From contig CAXXKK010000023.1 of the NCBI GenBank assembly GCA_963676845.2, positions 124,001-188,000 of the forward strand: a stretch of DNA of 64,000 nucleotides. The letters are read 5' to 3'. The stretch is from G963662675 sp963676845. Its GTDB lineage: Bacteria; Bacteroidota; Bacteroidia; Bacteroidales; Prolixibacteraceae. The notes beneath the pieces are model-generated. The model saw only the letters and a list, made by a program, of their open reading frames with translations, made no database searches and was not told the origin of the DNA. Each line of letters starts with the position of its first letter. The first letter of the stretch is position 1. This document shows, piece by piece, positions 45,640 through 56,205 of this stretch. The position numbers and the translations under genes are program-made.

Positions 45640-45715
45640 AATGAAAGAATCATAAAAGTCATATTTCATCATAAAAATCTGCGTCTAAACATTAAATAAA
45701 AAAACATTGTCTGCC

Positions 45716-47011
45716 ATGCCAAGACAAAACTTAGAAATACACAATGAGTCTGTCCGTGAGATCATGGAGCAGATACCCAGTTGGATTGTTCGTTGGGGAT
45801 TGACCGTTATTTTTGGAATTTTTGGAATGATCGTAGTAGGTAGTTACTTTTTTACTTACCCGGAAACAATAACAGTCCCTGTGGTAATTACAAGGATAAA
45901 CCCTCCGGCATCACTAATCTGTAAGTCATCAGGAAAAATTGATAAACTTTTCGTTCATGATGGCGACCAGATACAAGAAGGGGAAATGATTGCAGTTATT
46001 CAAAATACAGCAGATCTTACGGATTACCTCATCCTAAAAAATGAATTGGAAAAAATCAAGCTGGTTGACAATTGGGAGGAAATCATTTTAGCAGAAGAAA
46101 ACACTATGGATTTATCAATTGGGGATATGCAAAACAGTTTTGAGCAATTTAAGCGAAACTGGAATAGCTTCCGCAATTATCTACAGCAAGGGTATATCCA
46201 TAAAAAAATAGAAATCCTCAAGGAAAGTATCCAAAGACAGGAGGAATATTACCAGTTACAATTAGACCAATATGAGCTACAGCTTGCCGATCTGGATATT
46301 ACCAGAGAAGTCATGAAAAGGGATTCGTCTCTATACCTTAAAGGTGGTTTTAGCGAAAAAGAAATGCAGGAAGCCAACCAACAATTAATCCAAAAAAAAT
46401 CTTCGGTAAAAAGCTCAGAGGCAAACTTAAAGAATTCTGAATCTTCAATTATATCTATCAAGGAGAATATTATGGATCTTGAAGTTCAGTATAAAAATGA
46501 GCTTTCAGATTATATGCTCACCCTAAATGAGTCCGTTCAAATCCTTGAGAACAGTATTCGTAACTGGGAAGAAAATTACCTGATAACCTCCCCCATTGAA
46601 GGTTCTCTTACTTTTTCAAAATACTGGAGCGAAAACCAGGTTGTTACTGCAGGCGACATTTTTGTAACTGTTATTCCGAAAGAAGAAACCCAAGTCATTG
46701 GAAAGACAGTCATCCCAAGTTCCGGGATTGGCAAAGTAGAAATTGGACAAAAAGTAAATATCAAGCTAACCGGCTTTCCCTATATGAATTTTGGGATGCT
46801 AACCGGAAAAATAAGCTCCATTTCCAGAGTTCCGGGAGAAGAAGGTTATTCTGCAGAGATTGAACTTCCGGAAGGAATGAAAACCAATTACAGTGAACAA
46901 TTGAAGTTCATCCAGGAAATGGATGGAACGGCAGATATTATTACCAGCGAGAAACGTGTTATAAACCGGTTTATTGGAAATATTAAAACAGCAGCAGCCG
47001 AAAGCTTCTAA
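45716..47011 (+). CDS. HlyD family membrane fusion protein
   Basis: 431 residues from ATG 45716 (MPRQNLEIHNESVREIMEQI), which is the usual Bacteroidota start; a TTG 3 codons earlier is less likely. One membrane helix (WGLTVIFGIFGMIVVGSYFF) near residue 30, the lipoyl-like half GKIDKLFVHDGDQIQEGEMI, a long coiled coil (~150-285), the second half ITSPIEGSLTFSKYWSENQV, and a beta-barrel domain follow. It links the C39 exporter in the inner membrane to an outer-membrane channel, which is not encoded here (a TolC-like protein would be supplied from elsewhere). Downstream of the exporter, upstream of the galactosyltransferase-like gene. Confidence 0.9.
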   Translation: MPRQNLEIHNESVREIMEQIPSWIVRWGLTVIFGIFGMIVVGSYFFTYPETITVPVVITRINPPASLICKSSGKIDKLFVHDGDQIQEGEMIAVIQNTADLTDYLILKNELEKIKLVDNWEEIILAEENTMDLSIGDMQNSFEQFKRNWNSFRNYLQQGYIHKKIEILKESIQRQEEYYQLQLDQYELQLADLDITREVMKRDSSLYLKGGFSEKEMQEANQQLIQKKSSVKSSEANLKNSESSIISIKENIMDLEVQYKNELSDYMLTLNESVQILENSIRNWEENYLITSPIEGSLTFSKYWSENQVVTAGDIFVTVIPKEETQVIGKTVIPSSGIGKVEIGQKVNIKLTGFPYMNFGMLTGKISSISRVPGEEGYSAEIELPEGMKTNYSEQLKFIQEMDGTADIITSEKRVINRFIGNIKTAAAESF

Positions 47012-47022
47012 AAAATAGTCTT

Positions 47023-47796
47023 ATGGAAAAAGCAAACCTAATCGATCTTACTTTTATCATCCCTTTAAGGATTGAATCCCCTGCAAGAACAGAAAATATT
47101 GAAATCCTAGTTTCTTTTTTGCAAAAACATTATTCAACAAATATCCTGATTTTAGAAGCAGGTAAAAAAGAAAAGTTTTTCCCTTCTAATGGAGTAGAAA
47201 AAATCTTTGTACTGGATGACAATCCGGTATTTCATCATACGAAATACCGCAATCAGATGGTAAAAAATGCAAAAACAGATTTTATAGCTGTATGGGATAC
47301 GGATGCGTTATGCAACTCAAATCAGATTCTTAAGGCTGCTGAGCTGCTTCGAAAAAATCAGGCTGATATGGTATATCCTTACGACGGTAGGTATTATGCT
47401 ACTCATAGACTTTTTAAAAATGTATATAAAGAAGCCGGAAATGACATTAGGGCTTTTGAAGAAAATATTGGGAAGTTTCGTCTGTACCATGGATATAATT
47501 TTGTAGGTGGAGCCTTTTTGGCAAACAAAAATGCATTTTGTAAGGCAGGTATGGAAAATGAGAACTTTTATGGCTGGGCACCTGAAGATGAAGAACGATA
47601 CAGACGCTGGGAAATATTGGGTTATCGGGTTTCACGAGTAGACGGTCCTATGTTCCACCTTGACCATCCCCGGGGAAAAACCAGTTGGTTTGCTGATAAA
47701 GGAAATGAAATTCGTTCACGACAGGAATTTTTAAAAGTTTGCCGTATGAACCCAGTTGAATTAAGGCAATATGTTAATAGTTGGGGATGGGCATAA
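47023..47796 (+). CDS. Galactosyltransferase-related glycosyltransferase (GT-A, glyco_transf_7C-like)
   Basis: 257 residues. FIIPLRIESPARTENIEILV, then KTDFIAVWDTDALCNSNQIL (DTD metal motif), YNFVGGAFLANKNAFCKAGMENENFYGWAPEDEE with the WGxED-like GWAPEDEERYRR acceptor motif, and MFHLDHPRG. This is the N-terminal-domain-of-galactosyltransferase type. No membrane helix. It begins 11 bases after the HlyD gene, so it is in the export operon, and genes of this kind recur beside Bacteroidota C39 exporter genes, from memory. It might glycosylate the peptide before export; unproven. Confidence 0.8.
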   Translation: MEKANLIDLTFIIPLRIESPARTENIEILVSFLQKHYSTNILILEAGKKEKFFPSNGVEKIFVLDDNPVFHHTKYRNQMVKNAKTDFIAVWDTDALCNSNQILKAAELLRKNQADMVYPYDGRYYATHRLFKNVYKEAGNDIRAFEENIGKFRLYHGYNFVGGAFLANKNAFCKAGMENENFYGWAPEDEERYRRWEILGYRVSRVDGPMFHLDHPRGKTSWFADKGNEIRSRQEFLKVCRMNPVELRQYVNSWGWA

Positions 47797-47825
47797 TCTC
47801 TCCAATCATCTGCATTTTTATCTAC

Positions 47826-47964
47826 TTTAACATTACTCTATCATTCCCTCAGTATAAAACCAAACATTTGAAGCTTCATTGAATGTTCCTATTTTTGCAG
47901 CTTAAGATTAATATAAGATGATAATCGAAAAACACCCGGACGCTGAAGCACTGATTTTTGATTT
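47826..47964. repeat. Right direct repeat of the island (start of HAD gene and its upstream DNA)
   Basis: The intact counterpart of 24136-24259. It spans ~92 upstream bases and the first ~47 coding bases of the HAD gene. The island lies between the two copies, about 23.7 kb apart measured at the shared TTGAAGCTTCATT. Confidence 0.75.
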
Positions 47965-48508
47965 GGATGGAACTATCTCCGATTCCCTTCCGCTTCATTT
48001 GCATACATGGAAACTGGTTTGCGAAAAATACAAGTGTGATTTTGATGATAACATCATTACAGAAATTACAGGAATGCCAACCATACGGTTTGCCGAGCGT
48101 GTTATTGCCGACAACAAACTGCAAGAAGTTACTCCTCAAGAGCTTGTTAACATGAAGCAACAGTCGTTTTGGGATCGGGCAGATTTGCTTCGTCCAATCA
48201 AGCCTGTTGTTGACTTAATTCATAAATACCATGGAAAAATTCCCATGTCAATAGGAACAGGAGCCAGTCGAACGAGTGCTGAAACCCAACTTAAAGCATT
48301 GGGACTTCGCAAATATTTCGATATTATTGTTTCGGCTAATGAGGTTACAAAACACAAGCCCGAACCAGAAACATTTCTTAGATGTGCAGAATTAATGGGT
48401 GTTGCTCCTGAAAAATGCCAGGTACTGGAAGATGGTGTTTTAGGAATGCAGGCTGCGAAAAAAGCAGGTATGTACCTGATTGATGTACGCCCTTTTCAAC
48501 CCGCATAA
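47918..48508 (+). CDS. HAD family phosphatase / beta-phosphoglucomutase-like
   Basis: 196 residues. Motif I ALIFDLDGTISDSLPLH (nucleophile Asp and acid/base Asp), a helical cap, motif II IPMSIGTGASRTSA, Lys in VTKHKPEPETFL, and motif IV VLEDGVLGMQAAKKAGM are all intact. It is a cytoplasmic phosphohydrolase or sugar-phosphate mutase of subfamily IA with cap type 1, similar to YqaB. The gene start is duplicated in degenerate form at the island's other end. Followed after 12 bases by lrgA. Substrate unknown. Confidence 0.9.
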   Translation: MIIEKHPDAEALIFDLDGTISDSLPLHLHTWKLVCEKYKCDFDDNIITEITGMPTIRFAERVIADNKLQEVTPQELVNMKQQSFWDRADLLRPIKPVVDLIHKYHGKIPMSIGTGASRTSAETQLKALGLRKYFDIIVSANEVTKHKPEPETFLRCAELMGVAPEKCQVLEDGVLGMQAAKKAGMYLIDVRPFQPA

Positions 48509-48519
48509 AATAAAACACA

Positions 48520-48888
48520 ATGAAGATTTTTAAACAACTACTCATTATTTTAGGGATTAATTTTCTGGGGGAATTCCTAAGTAGCTTTTTAAATCTTCCC
48601 CTGCCCGGCAGTATTACCGGAATGCTCCTTCTTCTCATTATGCTTTCAACAGGAGTTGTGAAAGAAGAGCACATTAAAGAAACTGCTGACTTTTTCCTTC
48701 AAAACATGGGGTTCTTTTTTATTCCTGCAGGGGTAAGCATTATGGTTTCGTATTATGCCCTCGAAGGATATTATCTCCAAACAATTTTGGCAATTGTGCT
48801 TTCTACCCTGTTGGTTTTATCCATCACGGCTTTATCAACCCAAGCTCTTATTAATATTCGGGAAAAGAAAAATGGAGAATCTGACTAA
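48520..48888 (+). CDS. lrgA: CidA/LrgA family membrane protein
   Basis: 122 residues with four membrane helices: LLIILGINFLGEFLSSFL, LPLPGSITGMLLLLIMLST, FLQNMGFFFIPAGVSIMVSY and ILAIVLSTLLVLSITALS. The conserved (L/I)PGS(I/V)(T/I)GM and FFxPAGV motifs identify the holin-like CidA/LrgA family, thought to tune autolysis, overflow metabolism or metabolite export with LrgB. It overlaps the next gene by 17 bases. Confidence 0.93.
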   Translation: MKIFKQLLIILGINFLGEFLSSFLNLPLPGSITGMLLLLIMLSTGVVKEEHIKETADFFLQNMGFFFIPAGVSIMVSYYALEGYYLQTILAIVLSTLLVLSITALSTQALINIREKKNGESD

Positions 48889-49567
48889 CACACATTTATT
48901 CGGAATATTGCTAACCATTGGCTGCTTTTATGGAATCAGCTATATAAAATACCGCACACGAATAAGTTGGCTTAATCCCCTGCTACTGTCCATTTTCATC
49001 ATTATCTGCATTTTACTATTGATCGATATACCCTACGATCATTATACAAAAGGCGGAAGTGTGATTCATGCTTTTTTGGGACCGGTAACGGTTGTTTTGG
49101 CTCTCCCTCTCTATCGACAGCGGAAGCTTTTAGTCAAATACAAATATTCTATTCTTGGAGGAATTTTATCGGGTGTTATTTCAGCAATTCTTTCTGTCAT
49201 CGTTTTAAGTAGGTTATTCAATTTAAACGAAATGCTTGAACGATCAATTTTGCCCCATTCGGTAACAACACCAATTGGAATTAGTGTTAGCAATATGCTT
49301 ACTGCCACCGAAGGAATTACAATTCTCTCCATCATTATTACAGGAATTGTTGGTGCATCTATTTCACCTTTTCTATTAAAACTTCTAAGAGTTACTCACC
49401 CGGTAGCAAAGGGAATAAGCATTGGTACATCATCGCATGCACTAGGGACAACAAAAGCTGTTGAGATGGGAGAAACCGAAGCGGCAATGAGTAGCCTTGC
49501 TATTGGAGTTGCAGGACTCACAACCGTACTGGTTGTAACAATCATGCAATTAGCAGGTTGGTATTAA
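48872..49567 (+). CDS. lrgB: LrgB family protein
   Basis: 231 residues from ATG 48872 (MENLTNTHLFGILLTIGCFY), chosen because the longer frame from 48755 lies inside lrgA. The conserved segments FLGPVTVVLALPLYRQR, ILPHSVTTPIGISVS and HALGTTKAVEMGETEAAMSS are diagnostic for LrgB/CidB. About seven to eight membrane helices. Works with LrgA in the inner membrane in control of murein hydrolysis or small-molecule efflux. Operon with lrgA and perhaps the HAD gene. Confidence 0.94.
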   Translation: MENLTNTHLFGILLTIGCFYGISYIKYRTRISWLNPLLLSIFIIICILLLIDIPYDHYTKGGSVIHAFLGPVTVVLALPLYRQRKLLVKYKYSILGGILSGVISAILSVIVLSRLFNLNEMLERSILPHSVTTPIGISVSNMLTATEGITILSIIITGIVGASISPFLLKLLRVTHPVAKGISIGTSSHALGTTKAVEMGETEAAMSSLAIGVAGLTTVLVVTIMQLAGWY

Positions 49568-49574
49568 CCTGTTA

Positions 49575-50536
49575 TTAATTTAAATATCGATCCAACTCGT
49601 AAGCAATTCTGTCATTATCAATATCTTTTCCTATAAAAACAAGAGTATTTACTTTTTCTTCAGAAAAACCAATAAAGGAACCATTTTCATAGCTAGCTGT
49701 TCCTCCAACCGATTGCACAATAACTTTTTCAGCTTGATCATCGGGATATAAAACACCTTTTATGCGATAAATCTGTAATTGGTTAATTGCTACAAAATAA
49801 TTAAACCAATATTGAAACTTCTTCAAATTAACACTTCCCCTAAATTGATGGGTGAATGTTGTAAATTTTTCACTCTCAATAATTCGATAAAAAACAGGCT
49901 CGTTCATTTTCTGTTCCAATTTCCCCTGAATCTGATCAACAAATGATTCCAGTTGAAAAGCTTCGAGTTTTGAGTAGTTCGTTTGATAAATAATTGCCGA
50001 CGAATTATATGATTTTAATTGACGTTCTATCAATTTCAATTTTTCCGGTTCAAGCTCAGAAGATTTATTAATGATTAGCAAATCACTCAGCACAACTTGC
50101 ATTTGCTGATCAGTTCCTTTCAATTGTTCTTCGGAATTTACAGCATCAACCAGACAAATACTTCCCTGAAGGAAAAACGTTCCTTCAATTCCTCATCTGA
50201 ATAAAACGGACGAATAATATTGGAAAGGTTAGCAATACCTGTTGTTTCAATCAACAAGTAATCAATATTCCCCGCTTTTTCTGCAAGGTCTAGTAATGTC
50301 AGTGAAAACTCATTAGAAATACTGCAGCAAATACAGCCATTACTTAAATCAAAAATATTCTCGCTACGCATTCCAACGATCAAATCCGGATCTATGGAAG
50401 TTGCGCCAAACTCATTTTCAACCAACGCTAATTTTAATATGAGGGTGAGTTTTTATGATTTCATTAATGAAAGTTGTTTTCCCAGCTCCTAAAAACCCGG
50501 TAATAATAACAACTGGTATTTTTTATTTTCACCCAT
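49575..50536 (-). CDS. CobW/COG0523 G3E GTPase (at least three frame breaks)
   Basis: Pieces in three frames assemble into one ~320-residue protein: P-loop TGFLGAGKTTFINEIIKTHP (50515-50440), VENEFGATSIDPDLIVGM then GCICCSISNEFSLTLLDLA (the CxCC metal motif of COG0523) and LLIETTGIANLSNII, and the C-terminal QLKGTDQQMQVVLSDLLIIN with NKSSE (NKxD-type guanine motif). G3E GTPases of this kind deliver metals. Breaks are near 50520, 50428 and 50130, mostly in homopolymers. It follows tsaD on the same strand (start 38 bases after tsaD's stop). Confidence 0.82.
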
Positions 50537-50574
50537 TTTTTATGAAATCCTGTCTTGATCACAGGCTCTTGGTT

Positions 50575-51609
50575 CTACTCATTTATATTCATCCGTGCAA
50601 AAGGAACTGCATCCTGCCCAATGAATTCTCCTTTTTGATATTTATAATATCCGTAATGGCAATCATTGCGGCATTGTCCATGGTAAATGCGAACTTGGAA
50701 TATGCATTTTCCATTTACGCTTTTTAGCTTCATTACGAAGTGCATTTTGCAAGCCAGAATTTGCAGAAACCCCTCCTGCAACAGTAATTTCCCTTATTCC
50801 AGTTTGTTTTGCTGCTTTTATAACTTTATTCATCAAAATATCGATGATTGTTTTTTGAAGCGATGCACATAAATCAGCCTTATTCTCTTCAATAAAATTT
50901 TCGTTTTCTTTTATGTTGTCTCGCAAGAAATACAGAAAACTGTTTTTAATCCACTAAAACTATAATCCAGTTCTTTAATTCTTGGCTTTGCAAATGTAAA
51001 AGCTTCGGCATTTCCTTCTTTGCCAACTTATCAATTAAAGGTCCTCCCGGATAAGGCATATCCATCACTTTGGCACATTTATCAAAGCTTCTCCGGCGGC
51101 ATCATCAATGGTTTGTCCGATCACTTCCATTTCCAGATGATTTTTCACCAAAATTATCTGAGAATTTCCACCACTTACCAACAAACATAAGTGTGGAAAT
51201 TTGGGAGCGTCAAATTCAACTTCTTTTTCCTTGATGAAATGGGCCAAGACATGTCCCCTGCAAATGGTTAATATCAATCATGGGGACTCCCAATGACAAA
51301 GCAAAACCTTTGGCAAAGGAAGTTCCAACTAAAAGAGAGCCCAACAAACCAGGGCCACGCGTAAAGGCAACAGCATCAAATTTCCTCTCTCTTAATTCCA
51401 GCTTGCTTAATTGCCTGATCAACAACAGGTACAATATTTTGCTGATGGGCACGTGAAGCAAGCTCGGGAACAACTCCCCCATATGCTTCATGTACTTTCT
51501 GACTGGCAATAATATTCGACAATAAGTAGCCGTTTGAATAACAGCGCTGTGAAGTATCATCACATGATGACTCAATACCTAAAATTGTTATATTTTTTGT
51601 TTGCTCCAT
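50575..51609 (-). CDS. tsaD: tRNA threonylcarbamoyladenosine synthase subunit TsaD (at least five frame breaks)
   Basis: Pieces from all three frames line up in order over a normal ~340 residues: ITILGIESSCDDTS, SQKVHEAYGGVVPELASRAH (the HxxxH metal site region), AVAFTRGPGLLGSLLVGTSF, HLCLLVSGGNSQIILV, GQTIDDAAGEAL, MDMPYPGGPLIDKLA, DYSFSGLKT, ITVAGGVSANSGLQNAL and FIGQDAVPFARMNI. TsaD makes the t6A37 modification in tRNAs reading ANN codons and is essential, so the breaks are almost certainly sequence errors. This 1-kb stretch has the densest errors in the window. Divergent from the TamB-like gene. Confidence 0.9.
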
Positions 51610-51715
51610 TCAACTTAATTTGAGAAAAATCGTTTCAAAAAATGATGGCAAATCTCAATGAAATCCGCTGATTTTCGCTTATTTTGCTTAAATAAAGAAG
51701 GCACAAAATTATTAA

Positions 51716-54700
51716 AAAACATTCAAAATAACACTTTGGTTCTTTGCTGTAATAATACTGCTCCTTACAGCCGGGTACTTATTACTTAGAATAAGTCCTG
51801 TACAAACTTGGTTGGTTCAGACTATCAGCAGAAATATGTCCGAAAAACTGGGTGCAAACATCCATGTACAAAAGTTGATATTGCTTTTTTTGACAAAGTT
51901 ATTTTAAATGATTTGTTGATCGAAGATCAAAATGCAGACACTTTATTTTTTATTGAAGAGCTTACTGCCAATATCGATTTAATAAAGTTCAAGGAGCGAA
52001 AAGTTGATATTTCATCTATTAAGATGGATCGAAGTAAAGCTTTTCTTTCTTTAGATGAAAACCGCTTTCCTAACTATAAATTTCTACTTGATGCTTTTAG
52101 AAATGACGAACAACCGGAAAGTCTACCCTGGAATATTTCTTGTCAGAATTTTATCTTCAACGACACTCGTTTAGGCTACACCTACTATCAACAGGAAAAT
52201 GTGAATTGTTATCAACCTTCAAAATATCAATCTCGATATTTCAGACTTTATTTTGAATAGAGATTCCATTTCATTAAATATCAACAACCTTAATTTCGAC
52301 GATAATAAATCATTCAATTTAAATGAACTTAGCGGACAGATTACCTCTTATGATCATGTTCTTAAGCTGAATGACCTTAAAGTTTCAACTCCTTATTCAA
52401 CAATTGAGAAAGCAAATTTCATGATCGATCAATCATCAGTTGGTGAAGATGATGATTTCACTGCATCTGAAATTGATATTGATTTGCAAAACTCAACAGT
52501 GGATTTCAGGGATGTTGCCCAGCTCGTTCCCGCACTTCGGGGCATGGATTTACAGATCGATATATCGGGGCACGTTTTGGGAACACTGGCAGATTTGAAA
52601 GGGAGGGATATCGTACTTAATTTTGGCGACTACACCAATCTCTCATGTGACTTTTATATAAATGGTCTACCTGATCTTAATAATGCATTCATCGATCTGG
52701 AATTAAAAAGTTCAAACACACAATTTACAGATATTGCAAAAATAAAACTCCCTTCATCTTCAGATAAAGCATATCTTGACTTTCCGGATATCCTGTACGA
52801 TGCAGGGTTAATTAGCTACACAGGTAATTTCTCCGGATTCTTAAGTGACTTCGTTTCTTTCGGTACTTTAGAGTCCAATTTTGGTTATGTAAACACCGAC
52901 CTTGTTTTTAGTCCGGGAGCTAATAATATTATTAATCTGGATGGGCATTTAAAAACTGTTGATTTTGAAATAGGAAGATTCACACAAATAAACGATCTGG
53001 ATAAAATTTCGTTTAATGGGCAGGTAAATGGAAGCTATAACAATCAGAACAATTTATTAACAGCAGACATAGACGGATTGGTAGACAGTATCTTATACCG
53101 GGAATATCTCTACAAGAATATTATTTTGGATGGTATATTTGATGACCAAAGATTTGAAGGGACTTTAAGTATCGACGACCAAAACCTAGCCGGAAATTTC
53201 ACAGGAAAGGTTGATTTCAATGAAATAACTCCTGTTTTCGATTTTGAATTATTCTTAAACAGAGCCAATCTTAATGCTCTAAACCTGGATAAGGTTCACC
53301 AGAAGTCAACTCTGGCTATTGACCTGAAAGCCAATTTTACAGGAAAAGACATTGACGATATCAACGGAAATATTTGGATTGAAGAGGGCAACTATTCCAA
53401 CGAAAACAACTCATTTCAACTCAACAGTCTGAATCTGTCAACTTTTGAGGATAGTTTAAGACACTTACAAATCTATTCTGATTTTATTGATATAAACATT
53501 AGTGGTAATTATACTTTTAACTCCATAAGAGCGCAATCTCAGAAACCTGCTTTATCGTTATCTTCCTTCGTCTGGAATACAACGGGTTGAAACAAGTGGA
53601 GAAGACTCATTTAACTTTACCATTGAACTTAAGGATACTGAAACTCTTACAAAAACTTTTTATCCGAATCTAAGAATTAGTCCAACCCAATTGATTGGCT
53701 CATATACAGAAATCTCAAACAACCTGGATATCTATACTGACATTCCGGAAATTAGTTATGGGAAGGTCTATTTAAAAAATTACTCAGCTGCTATTCATTC
53801 AAACGAAAAACTTGAGATAAACAGCCGGGCAGATGAGCTTTCCTTTGGGAACAACTATGCTTTAAGCAATATTCAAATTAACTCTGATGCAATAAACAAT
53901 CAAATTAACACATTAATATTCTGGGATAACTATGAAGAAAGAACATACCAGGGAGAAATAAACATAGAAACTAATTTTCTTCCTCCACAAAACAAAAAAC
54001 CAAGCTTAACAATTGATATTTTACCTTCCAACTTTCTATTGGCCGATACCGTTTGGACAATATCACCATCCCAAATAAAAATTGACTCTACCCGAATTGA
54101 AATTGACGACCTCTCCATTTCAAACAAGCAACAATCTATTCACGCATCTGGTGTTATATCACACAACAATGCAGACAAGCTTGATATATCCATACAAAAT
54201 ATCAGCCTGGAAAATATTGATCTCTTAACTACAAAAAACATCAATATTAGTGGACAAGCAGGAGGTTTTGTTGATATTTATGACTTATATGGACAGCCAT
54301 ATTTTTTATCTGACATAGATATAAATAACACCACATATAAAGAACAACTCATTGGGGACATTAGCCTTATTACTCAATGGGACGCCCCATCTGAAGCGCT
54401 ACAATCAGAACTAATAATCAACAATGATAGCTTACAAACAATTTATGGCTATGGTATATATTCTCCTGGGAAAGACAGTTTAAACTTTAATCTAAATACA
54501 GATCATCTACCACTTTCACTCTTACAAACTGTACTGAATGAGGATAGTTTCCAAGGCATCCATGGTTTAGGAACTGGGAATGTAAAATTCTCCGGAAGTT
54601 CTCAAAAAATACTAATGGATGGGGATATTTATGGTGAAGATGCAGGATTAACCATGACTTATCTACAAGTACCTTACACTTTCAATGACACCGTAAAATT

Positions 54701-56097
54701 CAGAAGCGACTCAATCATTTTTGATAACATTACAATATATGATCCTGATGGGAATTCAGGTATTTTTGATGGCTCAATAAGACATGACAATTTTACCAAT
54801 ATGGATTATGACATGTCTCTTTCATCACCAAGAATTCTGGCAATTAACACAACCGCACGCAACAATCCTAAATTTTTCGGGAAAGCATATACAAATGCGA
54901 CTGTTCAAATTACCGGACACTCCAGGGATATCACCATTGAAGGTTCGGGCAACATCCATGAGCGGTACGGCTTTAAACATCTCTCTTGACTATGAAGAAG
55001 AAGCCCAAACCTACGACTTCCTTCGGTTTATAAATACAGAAGAAGTTGAGGAAGAAAAAACAAGCATAAAAAAGGAGACTCTATCGAAATCTCGTGTAAA
55101 TATGATTTTTGATATTGAAGCTACTACCGATGCAGAATTTCAACTTATATACAACTCACAAGTTGGTGATGTCATAAAAGCAGAAGGCACGGGAAACCTC
55201 CGAATTGAAATTGATCCTGACTTCAATATCATCATGTATGGAGATTACCGTATTGCCAACGGAGAATATTTATTTACCCTTCAGAATGTTATCAACAAAC
55301 GATTTGAGATTGAAGAAGGGGGAACAATCAACTGGAATGGCAACCCATACGATGCCACCATTAACATCAATGCAATTTACGAACTAAGAGCATCTTTAAG
55401 TGAACTGTATGCCAACTCAAACACCTCAAATGTCGACTACAGTCAACGCATACCTGTAAATTGCATCATCGAACTTACAGAGAACCTAAACAATCCAAAC
55501 ATTGATTTTGATATCGAATTTCCATCTACTGAAGAGCGAATAAAAGATGAGGTAAGCCAATTCTTCACAACGGAAGAAGACATGAATAAGCAAATTTTAT
55601 CGCTTTTGGTTCTTGGACAATTTTACACTCCGGAATATTTGAGAGGATCTTATGAAGCCTCAAACCCTAACCTGGTAGGAAATACAGCAAGTGAACTTTT
55701 ATCCAATCAATTAAGCAACTGGTTGTCTCAATTAAGCAGTTCAATTGATTTTGGTGTCAACTATCGTCCTGGCACACAAATTAGTGACGATGAAATTGAA
55801 GTTGCTCTAAGCACACAAATTTTTAACGACCGCGTCACCCTTAATGGAAATATTGGCAACAATGCCACACAGGGAAGAACTGCAAATAGTAATGACATTG
55901 TAGGAGACTTTGATCTTAAAGTAAAACTTACCAACAATGGTAAATTACAATTTAAAGCCTATAATCATTCCAACAACAACATTATCTACGAAACCTCCCC
56001 TTACACTCAAGGAATTGGACTAAGTTACAGGGAAAATTACGACTCATTCAACGAGCTTTGGGAAAAGTTCAAACGTGTATTTAAAAAGGGAAAATAA
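51716..56097 (+). CDS. TamB/AsmA-like translocation and assembly module protein (four frame breaks)
   Basis: A ~1450-residue protein in five frame pieces. The N-terminal KITLWFFAVIILLLTAGYLL is a signal-anchor; then TWLVQTISRNMSEKLGANIH follows, typical of AsmA-type starts. The long middle is a repeated beta-rich region (for example DINISGNYTFNS, VKFSGSSQKILMDGDIYG). The DUF490/TamB C-terminal domain is clear: LRIEIDPDFNIIMYGDYRIA, NGEYLFTLQNVINKRFEIEE, DFDIEFPSTEERIKDEVSQF and GIGLSYRENYDSFNE. It spans the periplasm and assists outer-membrane lipid or protein assembly. Breaks near 51870, 52250, 53585 and 54960 all need one base dropped. The exact start codon is unclear. Confidence 0.85.
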
Positions 56098-56205
56098 CTT
56101 TAAGAAATTATTTCCTCCATCCAAAATCATCTGTCCAACATATACGAAATTCGTTTCTTATTTTATCTTTGGTCGGCAAATAAAATCTAATTTAAATCTA
56201 AATCT

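Noticed and set aside
24136..47964. CRISPR array or prophage in the island
   Set aside because: No regularly spaced repeats, no cas genes, no integrase, terminase or structural phage genes are visible.
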